A stretch of 64,000 nt of DNA from Rhodobacteraceae bacterium EhC02 (GCA_001650895.1 LXYH01000019.1:30400-94399); one strand, 5' to 3'. Positions 9,454-19,188 are shown, numbered from the stretch's first letter. A program made the numbers and translations. The notes: generated by a model from the letters alone, not told the origin.

Positions 9454-10356
9454 TCACATCTTGGACTTGCGTGCCTCGATGATCGACAGGTAGGCGTCAT
9501 GGTTGATCGGCATCATGCCCAGCGCTTCGCCGGCCATGAAGTTGTAGGCGCATTCCTTGTCCATATAGGGCATGGAGGCCATCAGGCCGATCATGTCCAG
9601 CTTCACGCGCTCGGGCAGGGCGGTGCGCAGCACGACCGGACCTTCCGGGATCGGCTTGGACTTCCAGATCTGGACCAGGTCGTTCATGTCGACCAGACCC
9701 GCATCCGACGCCTTGCGCAGCGCGCCCGAATTGTAGCCGTCTTCCCATGCGCCCAGGCCATCGGCCCAGGTCACGCCGCCGTCCACATCGCCATTGGCCA
9801 CGGCAACGATGGTCTGCTCGTGACCGCCCACGAAACGGACCTCACCGAAATAGTCGCCCGATTCCATGCTGGCGCCGGTCGCCTCGGGGATTTCGATCGA
9901 CGGGATCAGGTAACCGCTGGTCGAGTTCGGATCACCGAAGGCAAAGACCTTGCCCTTCAGATCCTCAAGCGAGGTGATGCCGCTGTCGGCGCGGGCGAAA
10001 CCGATCGAGTGATAGCCGTAAGAGCCGTCCACATTGACCTTGACCAGCACAGGCTCGACTGCTTCGGGATCGGTCAGGTAGGTCTTGGCATAGGCCGAGG
10101 CGCCCAGCCACGCCAGGTCGATCGTGCCGCCCAGCAGGCCCTGGATCACACCGTCGTAATCGGCGGGCGTGAACAGCTTGGTGGGAACGCCCAGCAGGGC
10201 CTCGGTCTTGGCGCGGAAGCACTCGTTCGAGGTCATGCGGTCCTGTGCGTTCTCGCCGCCCAGGATGCCGATGCGGAATTCGGTGATCTGGTCCTGTGCG
10301 ATGGCAGGGCTGACCAGGGCGGTGGTGGCCACGATGGCTGCGATGATTTTCTTCAT
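9454..10356 (-). CDS. phnD: PhnD, periplasmic phosphonate-binding protein
   Basis: 300-residue secreted binding protein with a signal peptide of about 20 residues (MKKII...ALVSPAIAQ). The mature start TEFRIGILGGENAQDR is the PhnD ligand-loop region, followed by LAWLGASAYAKTY and GDPNSTSGYLIPS segments that line the phosphonate site in this family. Flanked on both sides by terminator-like hairpins, consistent with high expression. Delivers ligand to the two PhnE permeases. Confidence 0.95.
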   Translation of the reverse strand: MKKIIAAIVATTALVSPAIAQDQITEFRIGILGGENAQDRMTSNECFRAKTEALLGVPTKLFTPADYDGVIQGLLGGTIDLAWLGASAYAKTYLTDPEAVEPVLVKVNVDGSYGYHSIGFARADSGITSLEDLKGKVFAFGDPNSTSGYLIPSIEIPEATGASMESGDYFGEVRFVGGHEQTIVAVANGDVDGGVTWADGLGAWEDGYNSGALRKASDAGLVDMNDLVQIWKSKPIPEGPVVLRTALPERVKLDMIGLMASMPYMDKECAYNFMAGEALGMMPINHDAYLSIIEARKSKM

Positions 10357-10373
10357 GGGTCTCTCCGGTTTGC

Positions 10374-10405
10374 AAAAACCCCCACGCGATTGCGACGGGG
10401 GCGGG
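10374..10405 (-). terminator. Terminator-like hairpin between phnC and phnD
   Basis: On the minus strand a G+C-rich imperfect stem (CCCCC..GTCGC / GCG.GGGGG) runs into TTTTT at 10374-10378, starting 17 bp after the phnC stop. It may lower or process read-through from phnC into phnD; the stem contains one or two mismatches, so strength is uncertain. Confidence 0.5.
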
Positions 10406-10421
10406 TTTCAGGTTTCGGATG

Positions 10422-11252
10422 TCAGACGGCGGCCTCGGCCTCGCGAATGGCACGGGCAGCGGCTTCGCTGCGCTCCAGCGCCTCGATGCTGGTGCTGGTG
10501 GCCTCTTCGCTGAAGCTGGCGTCGGCGCCATAGATGTCGCGGGCAACGCCCGTCGTCAGTTGCTCGGGCGTGCCGTCGAAAACGACGCGCCCATCGCGCA
10601 TGCCGATCACACGGTCGCAATAGCGCCGCGCGGTATCCAGCGTGTGCAGGTTGGCGATGACCATGCGGCCGTCTTCCTCGTGGATGCGGCGCAGCGCCTC
10701 CATGACGACCTGGGCATTCATCGGGTCAAGGCTGGCGATGGGTTCATCCGCCAGGATGATCTGCGGATCCTGCATGAGGGCGCGGGCAATCGCCACGCGC
10801 TGCTGCTGGCCGCCCGACAGGGCCTCGGCGCGCTTGGGCGCATGATCGGCAATGCCCAGACGATCGAGAATGGCAATCGCCTGCTCGATGTCGGAGGACG
10901 GATAAAGATTGAACAGGGTCGCCAGGGTCGAGCGGCGGTTCAGCGTGCCGTGCAGGACGTTGCTGACCACATCCATGCGCGGGACAAGATTGAACTGCTG
11001 AAAGATCATCGCGCAGTCCGACTGCCAGGCGCGCTTCTGGGCGCCTTTCAGGGTCAGGATGTCGCGATCCTGGTAAAGCACCTCGCCCGACGTCGCATCG
11101 GTCAGACGGTTCAGCATGCGCAGCAGCGTGGACTTGCCGGCCCCCGAACGACCGATGATCCCGATCATCTTCGGCTCGGATACCGAAAAGCTCACGTTAT
11201 CGCAGGCCGTATTCGCGCCGAAACGCTTGGTCAGCTTCTTGACGGCAAACAT
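10422..11252 (-). CDS. phnC: PhnC, phosphonate importer ATPase
   Basis: 276-residue ABC ATPase. Walker A GRSGAGKS (34-41), Q-loop IFQQFNLV, signature LSGGQQQR, Walker [13 protein letters not shown] and H-loop NLHTLD are all present. I chose ATG 11252 ([12 protein letters not shown]), preceded by an AGGGGG ribosome-binding site; the much longer open frame upstream crosses the divergent oxidase gene and is spurious. The C-terminus carries about 45 residues of Ala/Glu-rich extension beyond the usual PhnC core. First gene of the importer operon. Confidence 0.93.
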   Translation of the reverse strand: MFAVKKLTKRFGANTACDNVSFSVSEPKMIGIIGRSGAGKSTLLRMLNRLTDATSGEVLYQDRDILTLKGAQKRAWQSDCAMIFQQFNLVPRMDVVSNVLHGTLNRRSTLATLFNLYPSSDIEQAIAILDRLGIADHAPKRAEALSGGQQQRVAIARALMQDPQIILADEPIASLDPMNAQVVMEALRRIHEEDGRMVIANLHTLDTARRYCDRVIGMRDGRVVFDGTPEQLTTGVARDIYGADASFSEEATSTSIEALERSEAAARAIREAEAAV

Positions 11253-11316
11253 GTCAGTCCCCCTTGCGGTACGGGGACCCGAATAGGACGGCTGCGCGAC
11301 CGATTTGTTGCGATCA

Positions 11317-11333
11317 TGTGAAATTTTTGTAAA
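11317..11333 (-). promoter_or_regulatory. Weak candidate Pho-box-like repeat upstream of phnC
   Basis: On the minus strand TTTACA-N5-TTCACA gives two similar hexamers with 11-bp periodicity, as in PhoB boxes, about 65 bp before the phnC start. Half-sites diverge from CTGTCA. Phosphate control of phnC is common in alphaproteobacteria, but this site alone is weak evidence. Confidence 0.25.
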
Positions 11334-11387
11334 GGAGGGCGAAGATGCGGCCCGACATGCCGCGCGCCGCGGAAGGGCCGATCCTGC

Positions 11388-12443
11388 ATGCAGACCACCG
11401 ACATCGCCATCATCGGCGCGGGCCTTGCCGGGCTGACCTGCGCGCATCTGCTGCATGCACAGGGCCTGGACGTCACGGTGATCGAGGCGGCGGATCGCAT
11501 AGGCGGGCGCATCCGGTCGCTGCGCGACACGGATGGCAAGGCACTGGCCGATCTGGGTCCGACATGGGTCTGGCCCCCGCACCAACCCGTGGTGGCCCGG
11601 TGGCTCGACCGGCTGGACCTCGCCACCTTTGCACAGGCCAACGAGGGTGACGCCGTGATCGAAGGCTATCACCCTGCCCCTGTCCGCGCGCCCCTGCCCG
11701 GCCAGGACGGCATGGTACGGATCCAGGGTGGACCCGACGCGATGGTACAGGCCATGGCCGCCGCCTTGCCGGGGGCCGCCCTGCATCTGAACCGCCGCAT
11801 CACCCGGATCGATAGCGCGATCGACGGGCTGATCCTGACCGATGCCAAAGGCAAGCAGATCAGCGCCGGTCGCGTGGTCCTGGCCACACCGCTGCGCATC
11901 GCCGCGGCCGATATCGCCATGCCCGATGCCCCCGCCGCCCTGCTGCAGGCCATGCGCGCCACACCAACATGGATGGCCGGGCAAGCCAAGGCCGTCATGC
12001 TCTATGATCGCCCGTTCTGGCGGGACATGTACCTGTCAGGCCGGATCGCCAGCCGCATCGGCCCCCTGACCGAGGTGCATGACCACAGCAGCGCCCGGGG
12101 GCAGGCCGCGCTCTTCGGCTTCATCGGCCTGCCGCCCGCCGCACGCGATCCCGCCCTGCTGAAGGCCGCAATCCGCGCGCAACTGGCCCGCTGCCTTGGC
12201 CCGGAAGCAGGCCAGCCCCGCGACATCACGATCCAGGACTGGGCGCGCGATCCGCTGATCTGCACGCCGGCCGATCACAACGGCGCCCATCCGGACCTGC
12301 CCCCCGCGATCCTGCGCCAGCCCCATCTGGACGGTCGCCTGCACCTGGGCGTCTCCGAGACATCCACCCGCAGCCCCGGCCTGATCGAGGGCGCGCTGGA
12401 TGCCGGCCAGACCACGGCAGAGGCGATCCTGTCCCGGCACTGA
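11388..12443 (+). CDS. Flavin amine oxidase-family FAD protein
   Basis: 351-residue flavoprotein of the monoamine oxidase superfamily. The N-terminal Rossmann motif [15 protein letters not shown] (about residues 8-22) is followed by [13 protein letters not shown] (the GGR motif contacting FAD) and [10 protein letters not shown]. The C-terminal FAD-binding segment reads [23 protein letters not shown], with SETS where typical members have GE[AE]. It is shorter than classical amine oxidases (about 450), so substrate is unclear. It is transcribed alone, divergently from phnC, with no obvious functional link to it. Confidence 0.8.
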   Translation: MQTTDIAIIGAGLAGLTCAHLLHAQGLDVTVIEAADRIGGRIRSLRDTDGKALADLGPTWVWPPHQPVVARWLDRLDLATFAQANEGDAVIEGYHPAPVRAPLPGQDGMVRIQGGPDAMVQAMAAALPGAALHLNRRITRIDSAIDGLILTDAKGKQISAGRVVLATPLRIAAADIAMPDAPAALLQAMRATPTWMAGQAKAVMLYDRPFWRDMYLSGRIASRIGPLTEVHDHSSARGQAALFGFIGLPPAARDPALLKAAIRAQLARCLGPEAGQPRDITIQDWARDPLICTPADHNGAHPDLPPAILRQPHLDGRLHLGVSETSTRSPGLIEGALDAGQTTAEAILSRH

Positions 12444-12481
12444 CGGCTTCGCAATGTCACCGGCGGCACCTCGGCCGCGCC

Positions 12482-12506
12482 CTGCTTCTTCTTGCTCTAA
12501 ATATCC
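12482..12506. repeat. Short intergenic repeat, copy 1
   Basis: Read on the minus strand this is GGATATTTAGAGCAAGAAGAAGCAG; it matches GGATACTTGAGGCAAGAAGAAACAG at 37971-37995 (plus strand) at 20 of 25 positions. It sits between two convergent genes. I associate such A/G-rich elements with intergenic repeats of Rhodobacterales genomes, an association that is recollection and not tested here. Confidence 0.5.
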
Positions 12507-12518
12507 ATGGCCACGGGA

Positions 12519-15500
12519 TCAGCCCAGCGCATGGATGCGCAACGCGGGACAGACCTGCCGGGCGATGTCGCACAGATGGCGGTGATGGGTCAGGTAGATG
12601 ACCTGGCCGATACCGGCCATGTCGGCCAGCAAGGAAAACGTCTCGGCCGCACGATCGTCGTCGAAGGTTTCCATGATGTCATCGGCAATGAAGGGCACCG
12701 TCGTTCTGGCCCCGGCAATTTCGTGATAGCCCGCCACGCGCAGCGCAAGGTAGAGCTGGAACCGCGTTCCCTTTGACAGATCGCGCGCCAGCTTCGATCC
12801 GCCCTCCGCGCCGATCGCCACCAGCACCTCGCGCTCGGCCTCGGGCTGAGCGGCAAGACCGCTGTATTCGCCCCGCGTGATCGTGCGGAACGCCTCCGAG
12901 GCGCGGCGCATCATCGCGCTGCGATGCGTGTCGCGGTAGCCCTGCAAGGCGTGATCCACCGCCATCGCGCCAAGCCGCAGCCGAAGAAACCCGCGCGCTG
13001 CATCGGCGATCTGCAACAGCAACGTCTGGCGGGCCGCCTGCAAGCGCGCCACGGCATCATCGCCGCCGACGGCATCAAGGCGCGCCTGCGCCTGTGACAG
13101 GGTTGCGTACAGCGCCTGCAACGCCTGCGCCTGCTGCGCCTGTGTCGCACTCAGCCCGTCCCGTTCAGCCGCCAGCGCCGGACGCTCCAGACCGTCAAGC
13201 GCGGACACCGCCTGCTCAAGCTGATCGGTGCCCATCGTCTCGCAGATGTCGCGCGCCAGGTGGTCTCGCTGCGCCAGCAGGTCGTCGCGCCGCTGCGCTT
13301 GCGCCACGGTCTGTTGCAATGCCTCGGCACCGATGCCGCCGAAATGCGCGCACATCTCGTCGAGCCGCGCGACATGCCGGGCCTGTGTCTGCGCCAGGCC
13401 ATCCGCAAGCTGCGCCGCCTCCTGCAGCCTTTGACGCAGCCTCCCGGCCTGGGCCTGACCCTCCCGCGCGGCCTGAAGCCTCTGGCGCAATACGGGCCAG
13501 AGCGTGACCCCGTCATCGGCGGGCAGAGCCAAGGCGCGCGCCAGATCGGCCATGGCCGCATCGAACGCGGCGCAATTGCCTTCCATCTTGGCGATCCTGT
13601 CCGTCAGCTGGCGCAACAAGGTCCAGTGCCGGTCAAGCTGCTGCAACAGGTCCAGCGCCTCGCCCATCGCGGCGACGGTCGGCCCCGCATCGCCAAACGC
13701 GGTCTGGGCACAGGCGGCAAGCCATTCCGCCTGCCAGGCCTGCATCGCGGCTTCGGCCCGCGCCTCGGCCGCCTGCCGCCGCGCCAGATCGGTGGCCGCA
13801 TCAGCCCTGGCCGCAGCCTGCGCCGCCTGGTCGCGGGCCCGGTCCAGCAGCAGGCGTGCCCGGAGCGTCAGCAACTCCAAGGGCGTATCCGCCGCGACCC
13901 CATGACCGCAGGCGGACAGCGCCGACCCAAGCGTGGCTTGCGCCGTCTGCACCCTGTCCCCTGCCGCCTGTTCGTCCCGCGCGGCGGCCTGCACGGCCTC
14001 ATGCGCCTCAAGCGCCACCTCGCGGCGGCGCATCCAGTCTTCCAGCGCATCAAGCGTCATCGCGGGGTCCAACCCCTGCGGCACGGCGGCGGACAAGTCG
14101 GCGCGCAACTGCGCGTCGGCCCGCAGGGCCTCGTCATGCCGGGCTTGCTGTCGCGCCAGCGTCGCGCCAAGAGAGGCCAGACGGCTTTGGGCCTGGGCGC
14201 GCTGCTGCGCATCGGCCGCTGCGCGGGCCTGGGCCGCACCCAGTTGGTCATCCTGCCGCATCGCCGCTTCGAACCGATCCGCACTGTCCGGCGTCAAGGC
14301 GGCGCGATGTTCCGACCACAGCCTTTCGCGCAGTGCCCGGACCTCGGCCGCCTGCGCGACCGTCACCTCCCCCGGAACCACGGCGGCGTCCAGGGCGGCC
14401 TCGGCCAGGGCGATATCCTCGGTGGTCTGCGCGATGGCGGCGCGGTCACGCTCGATCGCATGGCGGGCCTCGGACAGACCTTGCCGCCAGGCCTGCATCC
14501 GAGCCGGCGTCGGCACGGTCAGCGCCACCAGCGCGGCCCCGCCACCCTGCCAGGGCGCAAGCCGCGCCAAAGCCGCGTCGCGCTTGTCGCAGGCGGCGCG
14601 ATGGGCCGTCATGGCCCGTTCCAACGCAGCCTCGGGATCGCTGCGCGCCAGACCCTGGACGACCTGCTCCAGCAGGGCAAGATCAGGCGTGGACGGCGCG
14701 TCGCCCCCGGCATCAGCGGCAAGCGCTGCCTGCCGTTGCGCGGCGGCGCGTGTTTCTTCCCGCGCCGTGTCCAGCGCCGCGGCCACGCCCGAATGACGTT
14801 CCATCAAGGCGCGCAGATCAGCCACCAGGGGGGCGGGCAGCAGCAAGGCGGCCGGGTCGCCATCGACATGTCCAAGCTGCCGCAAAAGATGATCGATCTG
14901 CACCTGCAGGCTTGCCGCCTCGGCGCGCCGGTTCGGCAGGTCGCGCAGCGCCCCGTCGCGATCGGCCTTCAGCGCCTCGATGGCGGCCATCGCATCGGCC
15001 TGCGCCAGAATCGCGGGATCATCGACCGCCGCCGCAAGCTCATCCCGCGTCGCCGCGATCTGCCGCTCCTGTTCCTCGATCCGGACAGCGATCTGGCCAT
15101 GATCGCGCCACAGGTCCGCCAGTTCATCCGCCCACCCCTCGGGCAGGGGGGCGACAACCGGCAAGTCCGCCAGTTCCGCCTCGAACCGTTTCAGCCGCAT
15201 CACCAGCGGCAAGGCTGCCAGCAGGCGTTCAACCTCATGCAGCCGTCGCAGCGTCAGCGCCTGCGCGGCATCCGCACCGGACCATGCCTCCTGCGCCCTG
15301 TCGCGCTCTTGCGCGAGCGTTGCGTATTCACGCGCACCCATGTCCTTGTCCTGGATCGCCTGGTCCAGCGCGGCCAGTTCCTTTTTCAGATCGGCAAGCC
15401 CGCCGCTGCGCCCCGTCGGACGAAAGAAGCCCTGCGCACGGGCGCGCAGATCATCCAGCGCCTGTCCCATTTCGGCCAGCCCGCTGGAGGCTGTGAACAG

Positions 15501-15947
15501 CATCTGGCCCAGGTCGCCCTGACTGGACAGGATGCTTTCCCCGCCCTTTTCCAGCGTATCGTCATCAAGGCTGAACATCGCTTCGTAGCCCGCGCGGTCG
15601 ATCCCCCCAAGTATCCCCTGCAGCATCGCCTCGGGGATCGCGTTGCCCGCAGGGTCCGTCAGCGTGCCGGTGCGCCCCTTTGTGCGGATCACCTCGTGCC
15701 GATCCCCGCCCGCCTCGATGCAGGCCCCCAGCCGCATCGCGCCGTAAGGATGCAGGAAATCCATCCGGCTTTGCGCAGGAATGCCGTATAGCAGGTCAAG
15801 CCAGCCCTGCATCGTCGTTGATTTTCCGGCCTCGTTCGGCCCGTAGATGATATGGAAATCCGGACCCTCAGCGGGCCGCGCCCCGAAATCGATGCTGCGG
15901 TCGGTGAATTTGCCGTAGCGGGTCAGATCAAGCCGGCGCAGGCGCAT
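12519..15947 (-). CDS. YhaN-like large SMC-type ATPase
   Basis: 1142-residue ATPase of the SbcC/Rad50/SMC type. Walker A GPNEAGKST is at residues 36-44; the C-terminal half-site has the signature-like LSKGTRFQLYLALRVAGYHE and Walker B VPFIADDIMETFDDDR followed by YLTHHRHL. Between them are about 900 residues rich in Ala, Gln, Arg and Leu heptads, expected to form long coiled coils. The adjacent metallophosphoesterase overlaps it by one base (TGATG at 15947), so the two likely act as a nuclease-ATPase complex in DNA end processing or repair, as proposed for YhaO/YhaN. Exact substrate unknown. Confidence 0.85.
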   Translation of the reverse strand: MRLRRLDLTRYGKFTDRSIDFGARPAEGPDFHIIYGPNEAGKSTTMQGWLDLLYGIPAQSRMDFLHPYGAMRLGACIEAGGDRHEVIRTKGRTGTLTDPAGNAIPEAMLQGILGGIDRAGYEAMFSLDDDTLEKGGESILSSQGDLGQMLFTASSGLAEMGQALDDLRARAQGFFRPTGRSGGLADLKKELAALDQAIQDKDMGAREYATLAQERDRAQEAWSGADAAQALTLRRLHEVERLLAALPLVMRLKRFEAELADLPVVAPLPEGWADELADLWRDHGQIAVRIEEQERQIAATRDELAAAVDDPAILAQADAMAAIEALKADRDGALRDLPNRRAEAASLQVQIDHLLRQLGHVDGDPAALLLPAPLVADLRALMERHSGVAAALDTAREETRAAAQRQAALAADAGGDAPSTPDLALLEQVVQGLARSDPEAALERAMTAHRAACDKRDAALARLAPWQGGGAALVALTVPTPARMQAWRQGLSEARHAIERDRAAIAQTTEDIALAEAALDAAVVPGEVTVAQAAEVRALRERLWSEHRAALTPDSADRFEAAMRQDDQLGAAQARAAADAQQRAQAQSRLASLGATLARQQARHDEALRADAQLRADLSAAVPQGLDPAMTLDALEDWMRRREVALEAHEAVQAAARDEQAAGDRVQTAQATLGSALSACGHGVAADTPLELLTLRARLLLDRARDQAAQAAARADAATDLARRQAAEARAEAAMQAWQAEWLAACAQTAFGDAGPTVAAMGEALDLLQQLDRHWTLLRQLTDRIAKMEGNCAAFDAAMADLARALALPADDGVTLWPVLRQRLQAAREGQAQAGRLRQRLQEAAQLADGLAQTQARHVARLDEMCAHFGGIGAEALQQTVAQAQRRDDLLAQRDHLARDICETMGTDQLEQAVSALDGLERPALAAERDGLSATQAQQAQALQALYATLSQAQARLDAVGGDDAVARLQAARQTLLLQIADAARGFLRLRLGAMAVDHALQGYRDTHRSAMMRRASEAFRTITRGEYSGLAAQPEAEREVLVAIGAEGGSKLARDLSKGTRFQLYLALRVAGYHEIAGARTTVPFIADDIMETFDDDRAAETFSLLADMAGIGQVIYLTHHRHLCDIARQVCPALRIHALG

Positions 15948-17227
15948 CAGGCACCGTCCTCCAACCCCTGCAGATGCGACAGGACCTCGGCCGCGCCCTC
16001 GCGCAAAAGCGCATCGCGCGCCGCGTTCTGCGCCGCGGGATCATCGCCCAGCAGGGACCGCAAATCCTTTGGCAAGGCCTTGAGCAAAGTGTCGATCAGG
16101 GCATCCGCCTCGGTCAGGACGGGGCCGGGCAGGCTTGCAGGCGGTGTCGTCATCGCAGCGACCGCACGCCCCAGTTCCGCCAGCGGGCCAGCGGTATCGG
16201 CGCGCGGCACATCGGTGCATTCGACAGAAATCCCGTCAATCCAGAGCGTGCCGATCGCCTCGCCGGTCAGCCGCGCCTCTTCCAGCAGCAGCCCCAGATC
16301 ACGTCTGAGCCGCCACAAAAGCCGGGTCCGCCCCGTCAAAACCGGACGCAGGACCAGATGATCCTCGGCATGGGCGCGGCGCGCCGCGCGCAGCGCAGAG
16401 CCAAGCGCCGCAACGATCCCCGGCCAATCCATCGCATCGTCCAGTTCCACATCCAGCCGCGCGAAACGGGCCAGCGCGGTGCTGCGCTCTTCCACGGTCA
16501 GACTGCCATCATCCGCCACCGTGACCAGCGTCACGGATTTCGCCCCGGCCTCGCCGATGTCGCGGCCCTGCGGAATGCCCGGCATCACGACATGAACCGC
16601 ACCTGGGTGATGTGCGCGGGCATGAATATGGCCCAGCGCCCAGTAATCGAACCCGCTGGCCTGAAGATCGGACAGACGGCAGGGCGCATAGGGGTCATGC
16701 CCCGGCGACCCATCAAGGCTTGTGTGCATCATCCCGATATTGACCGCGCCCGGCACCGGTGCCTTGAACCGTTCCAGCAGGCTTTCGGGCGCATGGGGCC
16801 GCGCAAAGCTGATGCCGTGTATGGCCAGATGCAGACCGCCCTTGTCACGCCGCTCCAGCCCCGCCCTCGCCCCGAAAACGGTGACTGACGGCGGCAGCAC
16901 CAACTGCCCGGTGATCCGCGCCTCGGCATCATGGTTGCCCCGGATGATGAAGGTCTCGATCCCAGCCTCATCCAGCCGCCTCAATTGCTGCGCCAGAAAA
17001 CGCGCCGTCTTCATCGAGGTTTGTGCCCCGTCGTAAAGATCGCCCGCGATCAGCAAGGCATCGACCTGTTCGTCAAGGCACAGCGTGATGATCCGCTCGA
17101 ATACGGCGCGGCTGGCCTGACCGATGACCTCGGCCAGCGCCGGATCGCGCAGCGCCAGAGACTTGAGCGGCGAATCGAGATGGAGGTCAGCCGTGTGAAC
17201 GAAACGGTAGGGCACGCGCAGGTCCAT
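15947..17227 (-). CDS. YhaO-like metallophosphoesterase, DNA repair exonuclease
   Basis: 426-residue calcineurin-like phosphoesterase of the SbcD/Mre11 group. Metal motifs are in order: FVHTADLHLD (D, H near the N-terminus), LLIAGDLYDG, IRGNHDAE and later ALGHIHARAHH. I chose ATG 17227 (MDLRVPYRFVHTADLHLD); 13 further upstream codons exist but are atypical. The C-terminal ~180 residues are a capping domain. Forms a two-gene operon with the YhaN-like ATPase and is divergent from the TRAP operon. Confidence 0.87.
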   Translation of the reverse strand: MDLRVPYRFVHTADLHLDSPLKSLALRDPALAEVIGQASRAVFERIITLCLDEQVDALLIAGDLYDGAQTSMKTARFLAQQLRRLDEAGIETFIIRGNHDAEARITGQLVLPPSVTVFGARAGLERRDKGGLHLAIHGISFARPHAPESLLERFKAPVPGAVNIGMMHTSLDGSPGHDPYAPCRLSDLQASGFDYWALGHIHARAHHPGAVHVVMPGIPQGRDIGEAGAKSVTLVTVADDGSLTVEERSTALARFARLDVELDDAMDWPGIVAALGSALRAARRAHAEDHLVLRPVLTGRTRLLWRLRRDLGLLLEEARLTGEAIGTLWIDGISVECTDVPRADTAGPLAELGRAVAAMTTPPASLPGPVLTEADALIDTLLKALPKDLRSLLGDDPAAQNAARDALLREGAAEVLSHLQGLEDGA

Positions 17228-17393
17228 CTGAAAAGGGGAATGTCGAGACCGCCAGCCTGTCGCCATGACCCAGGGTTGTCAAATCCAAACCGGTGCGGTC
17301 CGCGGGGGCGATTCCCCCAATTGCGGCGAAAGCCAAATCGGCGCGCTTCAAATGCTGCCCAATTTGTATTCTTTCAAACGTCTTTAAGCGGAA

Positions 17394-17405
17394 ATTGTAT
17401 ACAAT
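17394..17405. promoter_or_regulatory. Perfect palindrome ATTGTATACAAT upstream of TRAP operon
   Basis: A 12-bp perfect palindrome in the 320-bp intergenic region 17228-17547 that separates yhaO-like from dctP; it overlaps a TATACAAT that could serve as a -10 element. FCD-type GntR regulators commonly bind TTGTATACAA-like sites, and a GntR gene closes this cluster (22926-23624) with a related TTGTGCACAA in its leader. I see no gene in the rest of the intergenic region; its left half contains an A/T-rich AATTTGTATTC stretch resembling a half-site. Confidence 0.5.
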
Positions 17406-17547
17406 GAGTTGATCCGGAACCATTCACTGACCCCCTGCCCCTCCTCCTCCGTTCCAGCCCGGCCTAGCTGTCCGACACGGAGGAGACCAACCAGAACCCG
17501 GACCGCACCATCCAAGCAAGGTGCGGACCAGACAGAGAGGTCACATC

Positions 17548-18636
17548 ATGGAACGTCGCAAATTTCTGACGGCCACCGCCGCTGCCGCCGTCGCAGCCCC
17601 GATCGCCGCCCCCCGCGTGGCGCGGGCGCAGGACAGCTTCACCTGGAAGATGACAAACTCCTACGGGCCCGGCTCGCCCTTCTATACCGTGGGCCCCGGC
17701 AGCCCCACCGACATCATCGAAAAGATCGCCACCATGTCGGGCGGCCGCCTGACGATCCAGCATTTCGCCGCGGGCGAACTGATCCCCGCCTTCGAGGGCT
17801 TCGACGCCGTGCAGCAGGGCGTGATCGAGATGAACGCCTCGAACAGCTATTTCTGGTCGGGCACCACCTTCGCCGCGCAGTATTTCACCACCGTCCCCTT
17901 CGGCATGAGCTTTGCCGGCCATATGGCCTGGCTGTATCACGGCGGCGGTCTGGAACTGTGGCACAAGGTCTATGAACCCTTCGGTCTGGTCGCATTCCCG
18001 ATGAACAACACCGGCGTACAGATGACCGGCTGGTTCCGCGAACCGATCGAGGACATCAGCCAGCTTCAGGGTCTGCGCATGCGTATCCCCGGTCTGGCCG
18101 GACAGGTCTATGCCAGCCTTGGCGTCGATGCCCGCGTCCTGCCGGGCGGCGAGATCTTCCCCGCGCTGGAGCGTGGCGTCATTGATGCCGCCGAATTCGT
18201 CGGCCCCTATCAGGACCGTCGCCTCGGCCTGCAGAATGCCGCCAAGTTCTATCACACCACCGGCTGGCACGAGCCGTCCACCACGGGCGAGCTGCTGATC
18301 TCCAAGGCCGCATGGGACAGCCTGCCCGCCGATCTGCAGCAGATCGTGAAAACCGCCTGCATGGCCGCATGCCTTGAAAGCATGACCTGGTCCGAGGCCG
18401 TCAACGGCGAGGCGCTGTCGGATCTGGTGGACAATTTCGGCGTCACGGCCGCCGTCCTGCCCGAAGCCGTTGTCGAGGCGCTGCGCACCGCAACCGCCGA
18501 CACGCTGGCCACCCGCGCCGCCGCAGACCCATTGGTCAAGGAAGTGCATGACAGCTACATGGCCTTCAAGGCGAACCACGACCGCTGGGCCGGCGTCAGC
18601 GAAGGCCCGTGGCACAAGTCGATCCTCAAGGTCTGA
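17548..18636 (+). CDS. TRAP transporter substrate-binding protein (DctP family)
   Basis: 362-residue periplasmic receptor of a tripartite ATP-independent transporter. The N-terminus MERRKFLTATAAAAV...ARAQ is a twin-arginine signal (ERRKFL), suggesting export of a folded protein. Later segments LQGLRMRIPGLAGQVYASLG and AEFVGPYQDRRLGLQNAAKFYH are typical of receptors for organic acids or related anions; the arginine in RMRIPG is the usual carboxylate-binding residue. Start ATG 17548 follows AGAGAGG. First gene of a five-gene plus-strand cluster with dctQ, dctM, a GGT-family hydrolase and TSUP. Confidence 0.9.
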   Translation: MERRKFLTATAAAAVAAPIAAPRVARAQDSFTWKMTNSYGPGSPFYTVGPGSPTDIIEKIATMSGGRLTIQHFAAGELIPAFEGFDAVQQGVIEMNASNSYFWSGTTFAAQYFTTVPFGMSFAGHMAWLYHGGGLELWHKVYEPFGLVAFPMNNTGVQMTGWFREPIEDISQLQGLRMRIPGLAGQVYASLGVDARVLPGGEIFPALERGVIDAAEFVGPYQDRRLGLQNAAKFYHTTGWHEPSTTGELLISKAAWDSLPADLQQIVKTACMAACLESMTWSEAVNGEALSDLVDNFGVTAAVLPEAVVEALRTATADTLATRAAADPLVKEVHDSYMAFKANHDRWAGVSEGPWHKSILKV

Positions 18637-18638
18637 GG

Positions 18639-19169
18639 ATGGGCACGCTGTCACGCTTCGTGAACGTGATCGAGGGCGCGGTCCGGCTGTTCGGCTGGAT
18701 CGCGGCCTGGACCTGCGTGGCACTGGTGCTGATGGTGGCGGGCGATGTATTCGTCCGCTACTTCCTGCGCACCGGGGCCGTCTGGTTGCAGGAACTGCAA
18801 TGGCACCTGATCTCGCCCATCGCGCTTTTCGGCATGTCCTATGCGCTCTATTGCGGCGAACAGGTCCGCGTCGACGTGCTGTTCGAACGCTTTCCCGCAT
18901 GGCTGTGCCGTGTGATCGAAGTGGTCGGCGGCCTCGCGCTGATGGCTTTCGCGATCTATGCCGTCTGGCTGTCGCTTCCATGGGTGCAGCAATCATGGCT
19001 GCGCGCTGAATCCTCGCCCAATCCGGGCGGCCTGCCCTATCGCTGGGCCCTCAAGTCGCTGATCCCGCTGGGTTTTGCGCTGCTTGCCCTGCAAGGTCTG
19101 GCCCATGCGCTGCGTCACGGCTTCGGCCTGCCCAACCCGGCCCGTGACAGCGGGCCTGCGGGACACTGA
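18639..19169 (+). CDS. TRAP transporter small permease (DctQ family)
   Basis: 176-residue membrane protein with four hydrophobic segments (about residues 18-38, 50-68, 87-107 and 130-150), the DctQ pattern. The family motif VRYFLRTGAVWLQELQWHL after the first segment is present. The ATG at 18639 starts 2 bp after the dctP stop. Links receptor and large permease in the same transporter. Confidence 0.87.
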   Translation: MGTLSRFVNVIEGAVRLFGWIAAWTCVALVLMVAGDVFVRYFLRTGAVWLQELQWHLISPIALFGMSYALYCGEQVRVDVLFERFPAWLCRVIEVVGGLALMAFAIYAVWLSLPWVQQSWLRAESSPNPGGLPYRWALKSLIPLGFALLALQGLAHALRHGFGLPNPARDSGPAGH

Positions 19170-19188
19170 ATTTCAGGAAAGAACCAAG

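Noticed and set aside
10422..11984. Extended 520-residue version of PhnC
   Set aside because: The extra N-terminal part runs antisense through the flavin oxidase gene; the PhnC fold starts at ATG 11252 with a good ribosome-binding site.
13260..15791. An 843-codon open frame on the plus strand inside the yhaN-like gene
   Set aside because: Antisense shadow of a G+C-rich coding sequence: it is Arg/Gln/Leu-rich, has no motif, while the opposite strand has full Walker A/B and coiled-coil features.
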